64,000 nt of DNA, taken from Methylomonas sp. EFPC3. GTDB lineage: Bacteria > Pseudomonadota > Gammaproteobacteria > Methylococcales > Methylomonadaceae. The position numbers were made by a program, and so were the translations under genes. The stretch spans positions 3,286,001 through 3,350,000 of the forward strand of contig NZ_CP116398.1 of the NCBI RefSeq assembly GCF_029643245.1. The letters run 5' to 3'. The notes below the pieces were generated by a model. It saw only the letters and a program-made list of their open reading frames with translations, ran no database searches and was not told where the DNA came from. Positions 45,643 to 55,385 of this stretch are shown in pieces; the stretch's first letter is position 1, and every line of letters starts with the position of its first letter.

Positions 45643-48600
45643 TGGCGGCATTGATTCGCTTTGCCCTGACCCAGCGCTTGTTGGTGCTATTGGGCGTACT
45701 ACTGTTGATGGGCGGTGGCATTTATGCCTTTAAACAACTGCCGATCGACGCTTTTCCCGAGGTGTCGCCGACTCAGGTCAAGGTGATTGTCAAAGCTAAC
45801 GGTATGACGCCGGAAGAGGTCGAAGCCCGGATCACCGCGCCGATCGAGGTGGAGTTGCTGGGAATTCCGCATCAAACCATGCTGCGTTCGCTGGCTAAAT
45901 ACGCGATTACCGACATCACCCTGGACTTCGAGGAAGGCACCGATATTTACTGGGCCCGACAGCAGGTGGCGGAACGCCTGAATGCCATGTGGGGCAATTT
46001 GCCCGACGGGGTGCAAGGCGGGATCGCGCCGATGACGACGCCGTTGGGCGAGATGTTCATGTTCGCGATCGAAGGCGGCGATCTTGATTTGATGCAGCGC
46101 CGGGAGTTGCTGGATTGGACCATCCGTCCGGCCTTGCGCACCGTTAAAGGCGTGGCCGACGTCAATGCCTTGGGCGGCTTGGTGCGCAGTTTCGAAGTGG
46201 TGCCGGACAACGTCAGAATGGCGGCGCGTAATATCGGCATCGAGCAATTGATGGCGGCTTTGGAAAAAAATAACCGTAACGATGGCGCCGGTAGGTTGAC
46301 CGAAGGTGAAGAAGCGCTGATCGTCCGCGCCGACGGTCGCATCAAAAACGAACAGGATGTGAAATCGATCGTCGTGGAACAGCATGACGGCATGCCGGTG
46401 CGGGTGGAAGATATTGCCGAGGTGCGGATTGGAGCGCTGACCCGATACGGCGCGGTCAGTAAGGACGGCAGCGGTGAAGTGGTCACCGCTGTGGTGTTGG
46501 GCTTGCGCGGAGCCAATGCCAGATTGACCATCGAACAATTGGAACAGAAGCTGGCGCAGTTGCAGCCCAGTTTGCCCGAGGGTGTACATATCAATGTGTT
46601 CTATAACCGCGGAGTATTGGTGGCCAAAGCGGTAAACACCGTTGCCAAAGCTTTGGCCGAGGCCATCGTGCTGGTGGTCGTGTTGTTGATTTTGTTTCTG
46701 GGCGATATGCGTGCGGCGTTGACCGTGGCTTTGGCGCTACCGTTGGCGGCGTTGGCGACCTTCATCATGATGAATGTGTTCGGCATGTCGGCCAATTTGA
46801 TGAGTCTGGGCGGCTTGGCGATTGCGATCGGGATGCTGGTCGACGGCGCGGTGGTCGTGGTCGAGAACGTCATCAGCCAGCTTGCGGACCACCGCAAGGC
46901 CGAGCGCCTACCGCGTTTACATATGATTTACCGGGCTAGCCGCGAAGTGGCGCTACCGGTGACTTCAGGCATTTTGATCATCGTCATCGTGTTTCTGCCG
47001 CTGCTGACCTTGCAAGGCTTGGAGGGCAAGTTATTCGGGCCGGTGGCGATGACCATCGTATTTGCTTTGAGCGGTTCGCTGGTATTGTCGTTGACGGTAA
47101 TTCCGGTGCTGGCTTCGCTGTTGCTGAAGCAAGTTTCTCACGAGGAGCCTTGGTTGCCGCGCCAATTGCTGCGGTGGTATCAGCCGGTATTGGCCTGGTG
47201 TTTGAGTAACACCAGAAAAGTGTTCATCGGTGCCGGCGCCATGCTGGTGTTAAGTTTGATCGCGTTTACCCGGATCGGCAGTACCTTCATGCCGACCTTG
47301 GACGAAGGCGATATCATCGTTCAACTGGAAAAGTTGCCGTCGATAACCTTGCAGGATTCGGTTGCGCTGGACGGCCGGGTCCAAAAAAACATTCGCGAGC
47401 ATATTCCCGAGGTTGCCACGGTGGTGTCTCGGGTCGGCGCCGACGAATTGGGTCTGGACCCGATGAGTCTGAACGATACAGACACGTTCCTGATCTTGAA
47501 GCCGAAGTCGGAATGGCGGATGGACAGCAAAGAGGCTTTGATCGACGATATCCGCAAGATCATGGTTCACACTCCAGGCATTGCGTTCGGTTTTACCCAG
47601 CCTATCGAAATGCGGGTTTCGGAAATGCTGACCGGCACCCGTGGCGATGTAGCGGTTAAATTGTTCGGCGCCGATTTGGATACATTGAACCGCAAGGCGG
47701 AGCAGATCGAAGCGGTGTTGAAGACCATTCCCGGTGCCAGCGACGTGTTTACCCGCAAGAACGAGGGCATGCAGTTTTTGCAGGTCAATATCGACCGGCA
47801 GGCTGCCGGTCGGTTCGGCTTGGATACCGATGGCATCGAAACCCTATTGCGCGCGCAAATCGAAGGTGTGCAACTCGGCATCGTCCAGGAAGGTGTCAAA
47901 CGCACACCGTTGTTGTTGCGCGGGGCCAGCAACACCGCCAATTTCGATAATCTGCAACTGACTTTGCCCGACGGCGGCCATGTGCCGATTACGGCGGTGG
48001 CAAAGATTCAGCCGGTGGAAGGTGTGGTTTCGATAGACCGGGAAAAAGGCCAGCGTTTCGTCGTGATTCGCAGCAACGTGGAAGGCCGCGATCTGGTCGG
48101 CTTTGTCGATGAGGCGCGCAAAGCCGTCGCGGAACGGGTCAAGTTACCGCACGGTTTCCATGTCGAATTCGGCGGTCAGTTCGAAAATCAGCAGCGAGCA
48201 TCGGCGCGCTTGAGTCTGGTGATTCCGCTGTCGCTGGGCTTGATCTTTTTATTGCTGTTTTCCACTTTCGGTTCGATTCGGCAAGCGGTGCTGGTGTTGT
48301 CGAACATCCCGCTGGCCCTGATCGGCGGAGTGTTCGGCCTGTGGTTATCCGGCGAATATCTATCGGTACCGGCTTCGGTAGGCTTTATTGCCTTGCTGGG
48401 TATCGCCGTATTGAACGGCGTGGTTATGGTCAGTTATTTCAACCAGCTGTGCGCTACCGGTATGGACATTGCTCGCGTCGTCGTCGTGGGTTCCGCGCGG
48501 CGGTTGAGACCGGTCTTAATGACCGCCAGTATCGCCGCCTTCGGTTTGATTCCGCTGTTGTTCGCCTCCGGCCCCGGCTCGGAAATCCAACGGCCGTTGG

Positions 48601-48704
48601 CGATTGTAGTGACCGGCGGCTTGTTGTCGTCCACATTGTTGACACTGATATTGCTGCCGATCCTTTATAAGTTATTCGGCCGTAACCCGGAACTTAAACC
48701 ATGA
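45642..48704 (+). CDS. Heavy-metal RND efflux pump (CzcA/CusA-like)
   Basis: A 1020-residue inner-membrane RND protein of the heavy-metal group. Group signatures include FEEGTDIYWARQQVAERL, the TM4 motif AIGMLVDGAVVVVENV, and DELGLDPMSLNDTDTF in the second periplasmic loop. It exports divalent (Zn, Co, Cd, Ni) or monovalent (Cu, Ag) ions with proton antiport. The DPMSLNDTD stretch resembles CzcA more than CusA, but the ion is not certain. The gene overlaps the DUF3240 gene at ATGA. Confidence 0.92.
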   Translation: MAALIRFALTQRLLVLLGVLLLMGGGIYAFKQLPIDAFPEVSPTQVKVIVKANGMTPEEVEARITAPIEVELLGIPHQTMLRSLAKYAITDITLDFEEGTDIYWARQQVAERLNAMWGNLPDGVQGGIAPMTTPLGEMFMFAIEGGDLDLMQRRELLDWTIRPALRTVKGVADVNALGGLVRSFEVVPDNVRMAARNIGIEQLMAALEKNNRNDGAGRLTEGEEALIVRADGRIKNEQDVKSIVVEQHDGMPVRVEDIAEVRIGALTRYGAVSKDGSGEVVTAVVLGLRGANARLTIEQLEQKLAQLQPSLPEGVHINVFYNRGVLVAKAVNTVAKALAEAIVLVVVLLILFLGDMRAALTVALALPLAALATFIMMNVFGMSANLMSLGGLAIAIGMLVDGAVVVVENVISQLADHRKAERLPRLHMIYRASREVALPVTSGILIIVIVFLPLLTLQGLEGKLFGPVAMTIVFALSGSLVLSLTVIPVLASLLLKQVSHEEPWLPRQLLRWYQPVLAWCLSNTRKVFIGAGAMLVLSLIAFTRIGSTFMPTLDEGDIIVQLEKLPSITLQDSVALDGRVQKNIREHIPEVATVVSRVGADELGLDPMSLNDTDTFLILKPKSEWRMDSKEALIDDIRKIMVHTPGIAFGFTQPIEMRVSEMLTGTRGDVAVKLFGADLDTLNRKAEQIEAVLKTIPGASDVFTRKNEGMQFLQVNIDRQAAGRFGLDTDGIETLLRAQIEGVQLGIVQEGVKRTPLLLRGASNTANFDNLQLTLPDGGHVPITAVAKIQPVEGVVSIDREKGQRFVVIRSNVEGRDLVGFVDEARKAVAERVKLPHGFHVEFGGQFENQQRASARLSLVIPLSLGLIFLLLFSTFGSIRQAVLVLSNIPLALIGGVFGLWLSGEYLSVPASVGFIALLGIAVLNGVVMVSYFNQLCATGMDIARVVVVGSARRLRPVLMTASIAAFGLIPLLFASGPGSEIQRPLAIVVTGGLLSSTLLTLILLPILYKLFGRNPELKP

Positions 48705-49006
48705 ACCACGATGCTTTTATTCTGACCGTGACTGCGCCGCCTACTTTGGAAGACGCTTTAGTCGACTGTCTGCTGGCGTTGGAATGGCAACAGGGATTTT
48801 CCAGTTATCCGGCCAATGTCCATGACTACAACGCCCGAGGTTTGTCGTTGGCGGAACAGGTCGCCGGGCATCAGCGCAAGCTCCGCTTTCAAATGTATGT
48901 CGAGAAGCAGCATGCCCCCGCATTGTTGGCTAGACTTAAGCATGAATTTGCCGGCTCCGGATTGCAATACTGGTTGGTGCCGGCAATCGAACAAGGCGTA
49001 ATTTAA
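48701..49006 (+). CDS. DUF3240-family protein (PII-like fold expected)
   Basis: A 101-residue cytosolic protein of the DUF3240 family: FILTVTAPPTLEDALVDCLLA at the start, SLAEQVAGHQRKLRFQMYVE in the middle, and FAGSGLQYWLVPAIEQGVI at the end. This family commonly sits at the end of heavy-metal RND operons and has a ferredoxin-like, PII-related fold; its role is thought to be sensing or modulation. The ATG overlaps the pump stop, so it is made in step with the pump. Confidence 0.85.
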   Translation: MNHDAFILTVTAPPTLEDALVDCLLALEWQQGFSSYPANVHDYNARGLSLAEQVAGHQRKLRFQMYVEKQHAPALLARLKHEFAGSGLQYWLVPAIEQGVI

Positions 49007-49102
49007 GCATAAAGCATGCAGAAACCGGCAGGGAGTGCTACAGTTCTTCGAAGGCCATTGATTGTTGTGAAATGAGCTAATTTTCATGCCACATTACGAG
49101 TT

Positions 49103-49810
49103 ATGAACATTTTTTTGCGCAGAATTCCCGCCAATACCCGGCATATAGAAATTTCCGAATTCGTGGCGCCAGCGCTGAATAACGGTTTTTTCAGAAAGTC
49201 GGGACGAATCGTGGATGTGGAGATACTGGCGCTGCAAGATACTCGGGTCGGCACTATCGAATACCACGGCTTGGTAACACTGGATTCGGAAGTCACTGTG
49301 CAACGGGTCGTCAAGGCCTTAAAGAACCGGCGATTTAACGGCCGTATGGTGGTGGTCAGGCCTTACTACCACCGCAGTTGGTACAACGATCCCCGCCAAA
49401 ATCAGACCGAGATACCGGCCGGTATCGTCGATAAGCGTAAAGGCGATCGCCGCCGTGGCCGCTATTTGCAAGTTATCAAGAATGCTTCTGATCGGTTTAA
49501 CAGCGAAGACGACTTTTTCAAATCGGTCAACCACCAGCAGTTTTCGATATCTTTTATCGTACCTCCGGATTTGGAGGTGGCGATGATGGAATGTCTGTCG
49601 GGCTTCGAAATCGATAGGGATAATTTCGGTGAACACCGGATGACCAAGTTTCTCACTGCGGCCGATGAGAACGAACAGCAAACGGCGCGCTTCCAAATCT
49701 ACGCCGAAAAAATGGCGATATCGGCTTTGCTGGAAAGGTTGAAAGAAGAGTTTTCCGGCTCAGGCATCCATTACTGGATCATGCCGGTGGTGGAGAAAGG
49801 CGAGATTTAA
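49103..49810 (+). CDS. RRM-like domain fused to DUF3240
   Basis: A 235-residue protein of two parts. Residues 1-92 look like an RNA recognition motif: RNP2-like IFLRRI, strand RIVDVEIL, RNP1-like YHGLVTLDS, helix TVQRVVKALKNRRFNG, strand MVVVRPY. A basic linker follows (KRKGDRRRGRYLQV). Residues about 142-235 are a second DUF3240 domain, whose end FSGSGIHYWIMPVVEKGEI closely matches the preceding protein. It lies 96 bases downstream of the first DUF3240 gene. The fusion suggests RNA binding linked to metal-responsive signalling, which is inference. Confidence 0.75.
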   Translation: MNIFLRRIPANTRHIEISEFVAPALNNGFFRKSGRIVDVEILALQDTRVGTIEYHGLVTLDSEVTVQRVVKALKNRRFNGRMVVVRPYYHRSWYNDPRQNQTEIPAGIVDKRKGDRRRGRYLQVIKNASDRFNSEDDFFKSVNHQQFSISFIVPPDLEVAMMECLSGFEIDRDNFGEHRMTKFLTAADENEQQTARFQIYAEKMAISALLERLKEEFSGSGIHYWIMPVVEKGEI

Positions 49811-49935
49811 GGCTGCGGCGGATACGATGGTACCGCTGGTTTGGTTGAGCGGCAGCTCAGTGTCGCTGCGACAAAGTCGGACCAAAGCCGCGATGTGGGC
49901 AGTGGTCCGGATGCTTCCAGAGCGTTAGCGGTTTT

Positions 49936-50259
49936 TTATTTTTCCAACAAAGCGAACTTGCCGGGTTTGCCGTTCCATTCGTCGGCGTCAGGCATCGCGT
50001 CTTTTACTTCCGTGATCAGCGGCCAGACTTTGGCAAGTTCCGCATTCAATGCGGCGAAATGTTCTTGGCCTTCCGGCAATTCGTCTTCGGCATGGATCGC
50101 GTTTGCCGGACATTCCGGTTCGCACAGCGTGCAGTCGATGCACTCGTCCGGGTCGATGACCAAGAAGTTGGGCCCTTCGTGAAAGCAATCCACCGGACAG
50201 ACGTCAACGCAGTCGGTGAATTTGCATTTAATGCAATTTTCGGTAATTACAAAAGCCAT
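49936..50259 (-). CDS. fdxA: 7Fe-type ferredoxin
   Basis: A 107-residue ferredoxin of the Azotobacter FdI (7Fe-8S) type. The N-terminal cysteine set [18 protein letters not shown] serves the 3Fe-4S and part of the 4Fe-4S cluster; the second set is [12 protein letters not shown]. The C-terminal extension [13 protein letters not shown] is typical. It is a low-potential electron carrier. Stand-alone gene. Confidence 0.96.
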   Translation of the reverse strand: MAFVITENCIKCKFTDCVDVCPVDCFHEGPNFLVIDPDECIDCTLCEPECPANAIHAEDELPEGQEHFAALNAELAKVWPLITEVKDAMPDADEWNGKPGKFALLEK

Positions 50260-50372
50260 AATGTTCTTCCAAGGTTAGGTACTGGAACAAGTTTCCGTAC
50301 GTTGCGGAAACTTTATGGTTGAAAATAATCCTGTTTGTGAATCAGGCGGCTAGCGAGCCGGAACCCCAAATC

Positions 50373-50400
50373 GAACCGGAGGCGCCAAGGCCTCCGGTTC
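50373..50400 (-). terminator. Hairpin downstream of the EF-G gene
   Basis: GAACCGGAGGC (50373-50383) pairs perfectly with GCCTCCGGTTC (50390-50400) nine bases after the EF-G stop on the minus strand. The following minus-strand bases GATTTGGGG give only a weak T-run. Confidence 0.55.
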
Positions 50401-50408
50401 CGGCAAAA

Positions 50409-52520
50409 TTACTTTTCCTTGTTTTTGTTGCGTTCGTTGACTTCTTTGATGACTTCGTCAGCGACGTTTTTCGGACAAGGTGCGTAATGCGAGAACTCCA
50501 TTGAGAACTGGCCGCGGCCGGACGTCATGGTGCGCAAATCGCCGATGTAACCGAACATGTCGCTCAGCGGCACGTCGGCCTTGATGCGAACGCCGGTGAC
50601 GCCCGGATCTTGCGATTTGATCATGCCGCGGCGGCGGTTCAAGTCGCCGATCACGTCGCCGACGTGAGCTTCCGGAGTAAACACGTCCACTTTCATGATC
50701 GGTTCCAGCAATTGCGGTGCGCCTTTCGGGATGGATTGGCGATACGCGGCGCGGGCGGCGATTTCGAAAGCGATGGATGACGAGTCGACCGCGTGGAACG
50801 CGCCGTCGGTCAGATTGACTTTGAAGTCCAAGCAAGGGAAGCCCGCCAACACGCCTTTATCAATACTGGCTTTGAAGCCTTTTTCGACTGCCGGCCAGTA
50901 TTCGCGCGGTACGTTACCACCAACCACGGACGATTCGAATTGGAAGCCGCTGCCGGGTTCGCCGGGTTCGATGATGTAGTTGATTTTCGCGTATTGGCCT
51001 GAACCGCCGGATTGTTTCTTGTGGACGTATTCGTCTTCGACGCGTTTGGTAATGGTTTCGCGGTAAGCGACCTGCGGTTTGCCGACGTTAACATCGACGC
51101 CGTGGGTCCGTTTCAGGATGTCCACTTTAATGTCCAAGTGCAACTCGCCCATCCCTTTGATGATGGTTTCGCCGGACTCCTGGTCGGTTTCGACGCGGAA
51201 AGACGGGTCTTCGGCCACCATTTTGCCGATCGCGATACCCATTTTCTCGTTGCTGCCTTTGTCTTTCGGCGAAATCGCGATCGAGATAACGGGATCAGGG
51301 AATACCATCGGTTCCAGCGTAGCCGGTTTGTCGGGATCGCACAGCGTGTGGCCGGTTTGCACGTTTTTCAAACCGATCAGGGCGACGATGTCTCCGGCTT
51401 GCGCGGTTTCGATCTCGTTACGGTCGTCGGCGTGCATTTCCACCATCCGGCCTACCCGTTCGGTTTTGCCAGTATAGGTATTCAAAACGGTGTCGCCTTT
51501 TTTCAATTTGCCGGAATAAATACGGACAAAGTTCAGCGCGCCGAAGCGGTCGTCCATGATTTTGAAAACCAGGCCGCGGAATGGGCGCTCCGGATCGACG
51601 ATCGCATGTTCGCCGGTTGGGACGCCTTCGATGTCGGTTTCCGGTTGCGGGTTGACTTCGGTCGGATTCGGCAGGTATTCGATCACGCCGTCCAGTACCA
51701 ATTGCACGCCTTTGTTTTTGAACGAAGAGCCGCAGAAGGTCGGGAAGAAATCCATCGCGATGGTACCTTTACGGATACATTTTTTGATTTCTTCGATGGT
51801 CGGCTCTTCGCCTTCCAGATATTTCTCCATGATCTCGTCGTCTTGGTCGGCGACTTGGTCGATCAATTTCGCGCGCCATTCTTCGACTTGCTCGGTCATG
51901 TCGGCTGGCACGTCTTGGATTTCGTACTTCAACGGATCGCCGGAGTTGTCCCAGATCCAGGCTTTGCGGGTCAACAGGTCAATCACGCCAATGAAGTTCT
52001 CTTCTTCGCCAATCGGCAAGGTCATAACAACCGGCTTCGCGCCCAGGACGTCTTCGACTTGCTTGACGACGCGGTAAAAGTTCGCACCCAGACGGTCCAG
52101 TTTGTTGACGTAGATAACACGAGCGACTTTGGAATCGTTCGCGTAACGCCAGTTGGTTTCGGATTGCGGTTCAACGCCGCCTGAACCGCAGAATACGCCG
52201 ATACCGCCGTCCAGAACTTTCAAGGAACGATACACTTCGATCGTAAAGTCCACGTGGCCCGGGGTGTCGATGATATTGAAGCGGTGCGCCGGAAATTGGT
52301 TGGTGCTGCCCGGCCACATGCAGGTGGTCGCCGCAGACTGAATGGTGATGCCGCGCTCTTGTTCTTGCACCATGAAGTCTGTAGTCGCCGCACCATCGTG
52401 TACTTCGCCGATTTTGTGGATTTTTCCGGTCAGCTTCAAAATCCGCTCGGTCGTGGTGGTTTTACCGGCATCGACGTGCGCGAAGATACCGATGTTTCTG
52501 TAAAGCGATAGATCAGTCAT
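50409..52520 (-). CDS. fusA: Elongation factor G, stand-alone copy
   Basis: A 703-residue translocase GTPase: G1 [12 protein letters not shown], switch [15 protein letters not shown]3 DTPGHVDF, G4 NKLDRLG, then domains II-V ([39 protein letters not shown]). It moves tRNA-mRNA on the ribosome with GTP. It is not in a str operon (no rpsL, rpsG or tuf beside it), so it could be a second EF-G. Features such as an insert-free effector region keep it within normal EF-G. A promoter was not identified in the AT-rich 220-base upstream gap. Confidence 0.93.
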   Translation of the reverse strand: MTDLSLYRNIGIFAHVDAGKTTTTERILKLTGKIHKIGEVHDGAATTDFMVQEQERGITIQSAATTCMWPGSTNQFPAHRFNIIDTPGHVDFTIEVYRSLKVLDGGIGVFCGSGGVEPQSETNWRYANDSKVARVIYVNKLDRLGANFYRVVKQVEDVLGAKPVVMTLPIGEEENFIGVIDLLTRKAWIWDNSGDPLKYEIQDVPADMTEQVEEWRAKLIDQVADQDDEIMEKYLEGEEPTIEEIKKCIRKGTIAMDFFPTFCGSSFKNKGVQLVLDGVIEYLPNPTEVNPQPETDIEGVPTGEHAIVDPERPFRGLVFKIMDDRFGALNFVRIYSGKLKKGDTVLNTYTGKTERVGRMVEMHADDRNEIETAQAGDIVALIGLKNVQTGHTLCDPDKPATLEPMVFPDPVISIAISPKDKGSNEKMGIAIGKMVAEDPSFRVETDQESGETIIKGMGELHLDIKVDILKRTHGVDVNVGKPQVAYRETITKRVEDEYVHKKQSGGSGQYAKINYIIEPGEPGSGFQFESSVVGGNVPREYWPAVEKGFKASIDKGVLAGFPCLDFKVNLTDGAFHAVDSSSIAFEIAARAAYRQSIPKGAPQLLEPIMKVDVFTPEAHVGDVIGDLNRRRGMIKSQDPGVTGVRIKADVPLSDMFGYIGDLRTMTSGRGQFSMEFSHYAPCPKNVADEVIKEVNERNKNKEK

Positions 52521-52740
52521 GGTTTTACTCTAAATATTGAATATAAAAACTCTTTAAACCCCAGCACCATTGCCACGGTCGTTGTGGATCACATAGCTGC
52601 TAGCCTAGCGAAGTATGCGGCCGCTCTTCGCTTTGTTAGGTATGAGGCGAAATGCACACGGCTTCTTCAATGACAAGGTCAATGAAAATCTTCACATTCT
52701 AACCGAAAAATCAAAAAAAACGGAATGTCAATTGTGTGAA

Positions 52741-53679
52741 TTAATCTGGGGGCCGATTTTCATGGATTTGCAGTTCTCTGAGCTGCATCAATGCATACAG
52801 CGACTGCAACCGTGGGCATTCGATGCGGTGGCGTTGCGCTGCGCGAATCGCATTGCCGAGAATGGCTTCCGTTTCCATCGGCCTGCCTTGTTCGAAATCC
52901 AGCAGCATGCTGGTTTTGTAAGCCGGCATGTTGCGGGTGCGCTCGAGATTGATGTCGACGGTATCGTCGGCCAAGGGGTGGCCGCAAGCGGCGGCTATCC
53001 GGCATACCTCTTCCATCACCTCCCCGACGAAATTTTCCTGGTTCTGCAGGATCGCCTGAGTCGCGAGCCCGCCGGAGAGTACCGATAACGGGTTGAACGG
53101 CGCATTCCAGACGCACTTCTGCCAGCGGCTGGCGATAATGTCGTGGCTGATTTCGCAGTCTCCGCCACCGGCAATGAACAAGTCTCGCAGTCTTTCGCTG
53201 AGTCCCGCGTCGTCCGGAGTTAGCGCGCCTATGGTCAGTTTGCCGTAGGCCAGATGCCTGATATGGCCGGGGGCTAACCGGTTGCAGCAAATATACGCCA
53301 AGCCGCTGATCACCACTCTGTCCGGGAAGGCGGCGAGCAATTCCGCTTCGATATCGACGCCGTTTTGGATGAACGCGATCGCGGTTTTGTCGGACAGGCC
53401 GGCGCGGATCAAATTTACGCGGTCGATGTCTGCGACGACCTTGCTGCACAGTATCAGATAATCGGCGCAATCTTTATAGTCGTGCGCCCGGCGCAAGACT
53501 TGCGCCGGTTGAAACCGCCACCGGCCCAGCGCATGGCTGTCGATCTGGAAACCTTGGCGGCTTACGGTTTCGTAATCCGAGCGGCAAACGACGCTGACTT
53601 CGGCGCCGGATTGGGCTAACAAGGCACCGTAAAAGCCGCCTATGGCCCCGGTGCCGATGATCAGGATTTTGTCGCTCAC
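52741..53679 (-). CDS. 2-dehydropantoate 2-reductase (ketopantoate reductase family)
   Basis: A 312-residue oxidoreductase. The NADP-binding Rossmann start is IIGTGAIGGFYGALLAQSG, then KVVADIDRV, QNGVDIEAEL, the catalytic Lys in SRWQKCVWNAPFNPLSVL, and the C-terminal SMLLDFEQGRPMETEAILG. It would make pantoate for coenzyme A, although several members of this family act on other 2-keto acids. The start overlaps the hda stop by four bases (ATGA). Confidence 0.88.
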   Translation of the reverse strand: MSDKILIIGTGAIGGFYGALLAQSGAEVSVVCRSDYETVSRQGFQIDSHALGRWRFQPAQVLRRAHDYKDCADYLILCSKVVADIDRVNLIRAGLSDKTAIAFIQNGVDIEAELLAAFPDRVVISGLAYICCNRLAPGHIRHLAYGKLTIGALTPDDAGLSERLRDLFIAGGGDCEISHDIIASRWQKCVWNAPFNPLSVLSGGLATQAILQNQENFVGEVMEEVCRIAAACGHPLADDTVDINLERTRNMPAYKTSMLLDFEQGRPMETEAILGNAIRAAQRHRIECPRLQSLYALMQLRELQIHENRPPD

Positions 53680-54368
53680 GCGTTATTGCTCAAAATCTGT
53701 TTCAAAAACGGGATGGTCAATTTACGTTGTGCGGCGAGGGTCGCCCGGTCGATTCGGTCCAGCAACAACCACAGGGCGGCCACGTCGTGTACGTAGTGAT
53801 TCAGTAGAAAGCGGCCGACAGCGGGGGGAATGTCGAAGCCGAGAAAATGCGCTTTATGGCTCAAGGCGTCGATCAATTGGTCTTCACGTAATGGCTGAAT
53901 TTTTAGCGTCAGTCCCCAGCCCATCCGAGTCTTCAGGTCCGGCAATTCGAAGCTTAAATATTTGGGGGGGCAGTCTGCAGCCAGAACCAGCTGGTGATTC
54001 GCTTGCCGGTGCGCGTTGTAGAAATTGAAAAAGGCGTGTTCCCAATCCGGATGATCGGCAATGTACTGGATGTTGTCCAAACATACCAGTTCAAGATGTT
54101 CCAAGCCTTCCAACAGGGCCGGATTCGGCAAGCGGCCGGCTGCCAATTCTAGATAAAATGGCTCCTTATTGGTCTTAGTCGCGAGTTGGCAGCACGCTTG
54201 CAGCAAATGGCTCTTGCCGCTACCGTTGTCGCCCCACAGAAAAATTTGTTGTTCTGAGCCGCCGGTAGCTAGTTTCTGCAGTTGCTCCAGAATTTCGCCG
54301 TTGTTGCCAGGGTAATAGCTGTTGAAGGTCTGGTTTGCCTGAAATTCGAACTGTAACGGGACTTGCAT
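53676..54368 (-). CDS. hda: DnaA-related regulator Hda
   Basis: A 230-residue AAA+ protein equal to domain III of DnaA without its DNA-binding domain. The N-terminal QVPLQFEF resembles the sliding-clamp-binding motif. Walker A is GDNGSGKSHLLQA, sensor and arginine-finger regions follow (LDNIQYIADHPDWEHAFF, LPDLKTRMGWGLTLKI). With the clamp it promotes DnaA-ATP hydrolysis and prevents re-initiation. It is preceded by the DUF2069 gene, the usual gammaproteobacterial order. Confidence 0.92.
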   Translation of the reverse strand: MQVPLQFEFQANQTFNSYYPGNNGEILEQLQKLATGGSEQQIFLWGDNGSGKSHLLQACCQLATKTNKEPFYLELAAGRLPNPALLEGLEHLELVCLDNIQYIADHPDWEHAFFNFYNAHRQANHQLVLAADCPPKYLSFELPDLKTRMGWGLTLKIQPLREDQLIDALSHKAHFLGFDIPPAVGRFLLNHYVHDVAALWLLLDRIDRATLAAQRKLTIPFLKQILSNNA

Positions 54369-54378
54369 CGGCGTCGGC

Positions 54379-54771
54379 TCAGGCTTTTTCCGCTTTATAG
54401 ACGTAGAGACCGGCGCCGAAACACAGCATCAAACTGAACAACACTTCCAATAGTGCGTACGGGCGTTGGCTCAGATTGACGTAAGATTCGGCGATGCCAT
54501 GGGCAAAATAAGGCAGGCTTATGTAACTCATCCAGGTGCAGCTTTTCAAGTTGCGATTCAGCAAGCCTTTGAAGGGTAGGAGCAACGGGCCGACGCTGGC
54601 AATCAGGATCAATGCCGTTGGCAAGCGGTTGGATGGCGCCAATAGGGTGTGCCATGCCATCAACAAAAAAAATAGACCGAAAAATCCGGCCAACGCTAGA
54701 TTGTAGTAATGGATTCTTTGCATGAAAGTGGCACGAGCCAAGCTGTGGAGTGTAAACCCGCTCATTATCAC
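54379..54771 (-). CDS. DUF2069 membrane protein
   Basis: Up to 130 residues with four hydrophobic helices (LALAGFFGLFFLLMAW, LPTALILIASVGPLLL, WMSYISLPYFAHG, ALLEVLFSLMLCFGAGLYVY), the DUF2069 pattern. The start is uncertain: ATG 54723 (MQRIHYYN) gives the common family length of about 114, whereas 54771 adds 16 residues. It lies directly upstream of hda, a conserved neighbourhood whose reason is unknown. Confidence 0.82.
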   Translation of the reverse strand: MIMSGFTLHSLARATFMQRIHYYNLALAGFFGLFFLLMAWHTLLAPSNRLPTALILIASVGPLLLPFKGLLNRNLKSCTWMSYISLPYFAHGIAESYVNLSQRPYALLEVLFSLMLCFGAGLYVYKAEKA

Positions 54772-54821
54772 AAACTCTTTGCCATAATGCAGTTTGGTCT
54801 TATTGGGTTTGGAGGTTTGCG

Positions 54822-55385
54822 ATGGCTCGTTTATTTGGCGCGATTGCGCTGGCGTTATTCGGCGGTTCCGCGTTGGCTGTCGAAAGCTACACCATCGATA
54901 GTCGGCACACGTTTCCGAGTTTCGAGATTAACCATTTGGGTTTCTCCACTCAGCGCGGGCGTTTTAACGAAACATCCGGCAAAGTGTTGCTGGATACTGC
55001 GACCGGTAGCGGCAGCATAGATGTCTCGGTCAATACCGCCTCGATCAGTACCGGGCTGGAGGAGCTGGAAGCGCATTTGCGCGGACCGGACTTTTTAGAC
55101 AGCGCAAAATATCCGCTGATGAGTTTCAAATCCAATCGGCTGATTTTCCAAGGTGACAAGTTGGTCGGGGCCGACGGCGTGTTGACGTTGCACGGTGTCA
55201 GCAAGCCGGTACGATTGGAGGTTGAGCATTTTTATTGCGGTATCAATCCGTTGCGCATGAAGTACAGTTGCGGTGCCGACGCTTCGGCCCTGATCGTGCG
55301 TTCCGAGTTCGGTATCGATAAATATGTGCCTGCGGTAGCCGATCAGGTCAAGGTGTTGATTCAAGTCGAGGCGGTGAAGGATTGA
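54822..55385 (+). CDS. YceI-family periplasmic protein
   Basis: A 187-residue lipocalin-like protein with a signal peptide (1-19, ending SALAVE). Family landmarks are YTIDSRHTFPSFEINHLGFS at the mature start, FLDSAKYPLMSFKSNRL and ADGVLTLHGVSKPVRLEV. YceI proteins bind polyisoprenoids or amides in a beta-barrel and are stress- or base-inducible in E. coli. A single gene, divergent from the DUF2069 gene. Confidence 0.92.
   Translation: MARLFGAIALALFGGSALAVESYTIDSRHTFPSFEINHLGFSTQRGRFNETSGKVLLDTATGSGSIDVSVNTASISTGLEELEAHLRGPDFLDSAKYPLMSFKSNRLIFQGDKLVGADGVLTLHGVSKPVRLEVEHFYCGINPLRMKYSCGADASALIVRSEFGIDKYVPAVADQVKVLIQVEAVKD

Noticed and set aside
52615-53088. 157-codon plus-strand frame overlapping the ketopantoate reductase gene
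   Set aside because: Mostly antisense to a well-supported gene; the part in the EF-G upstream gap has no family similarity.
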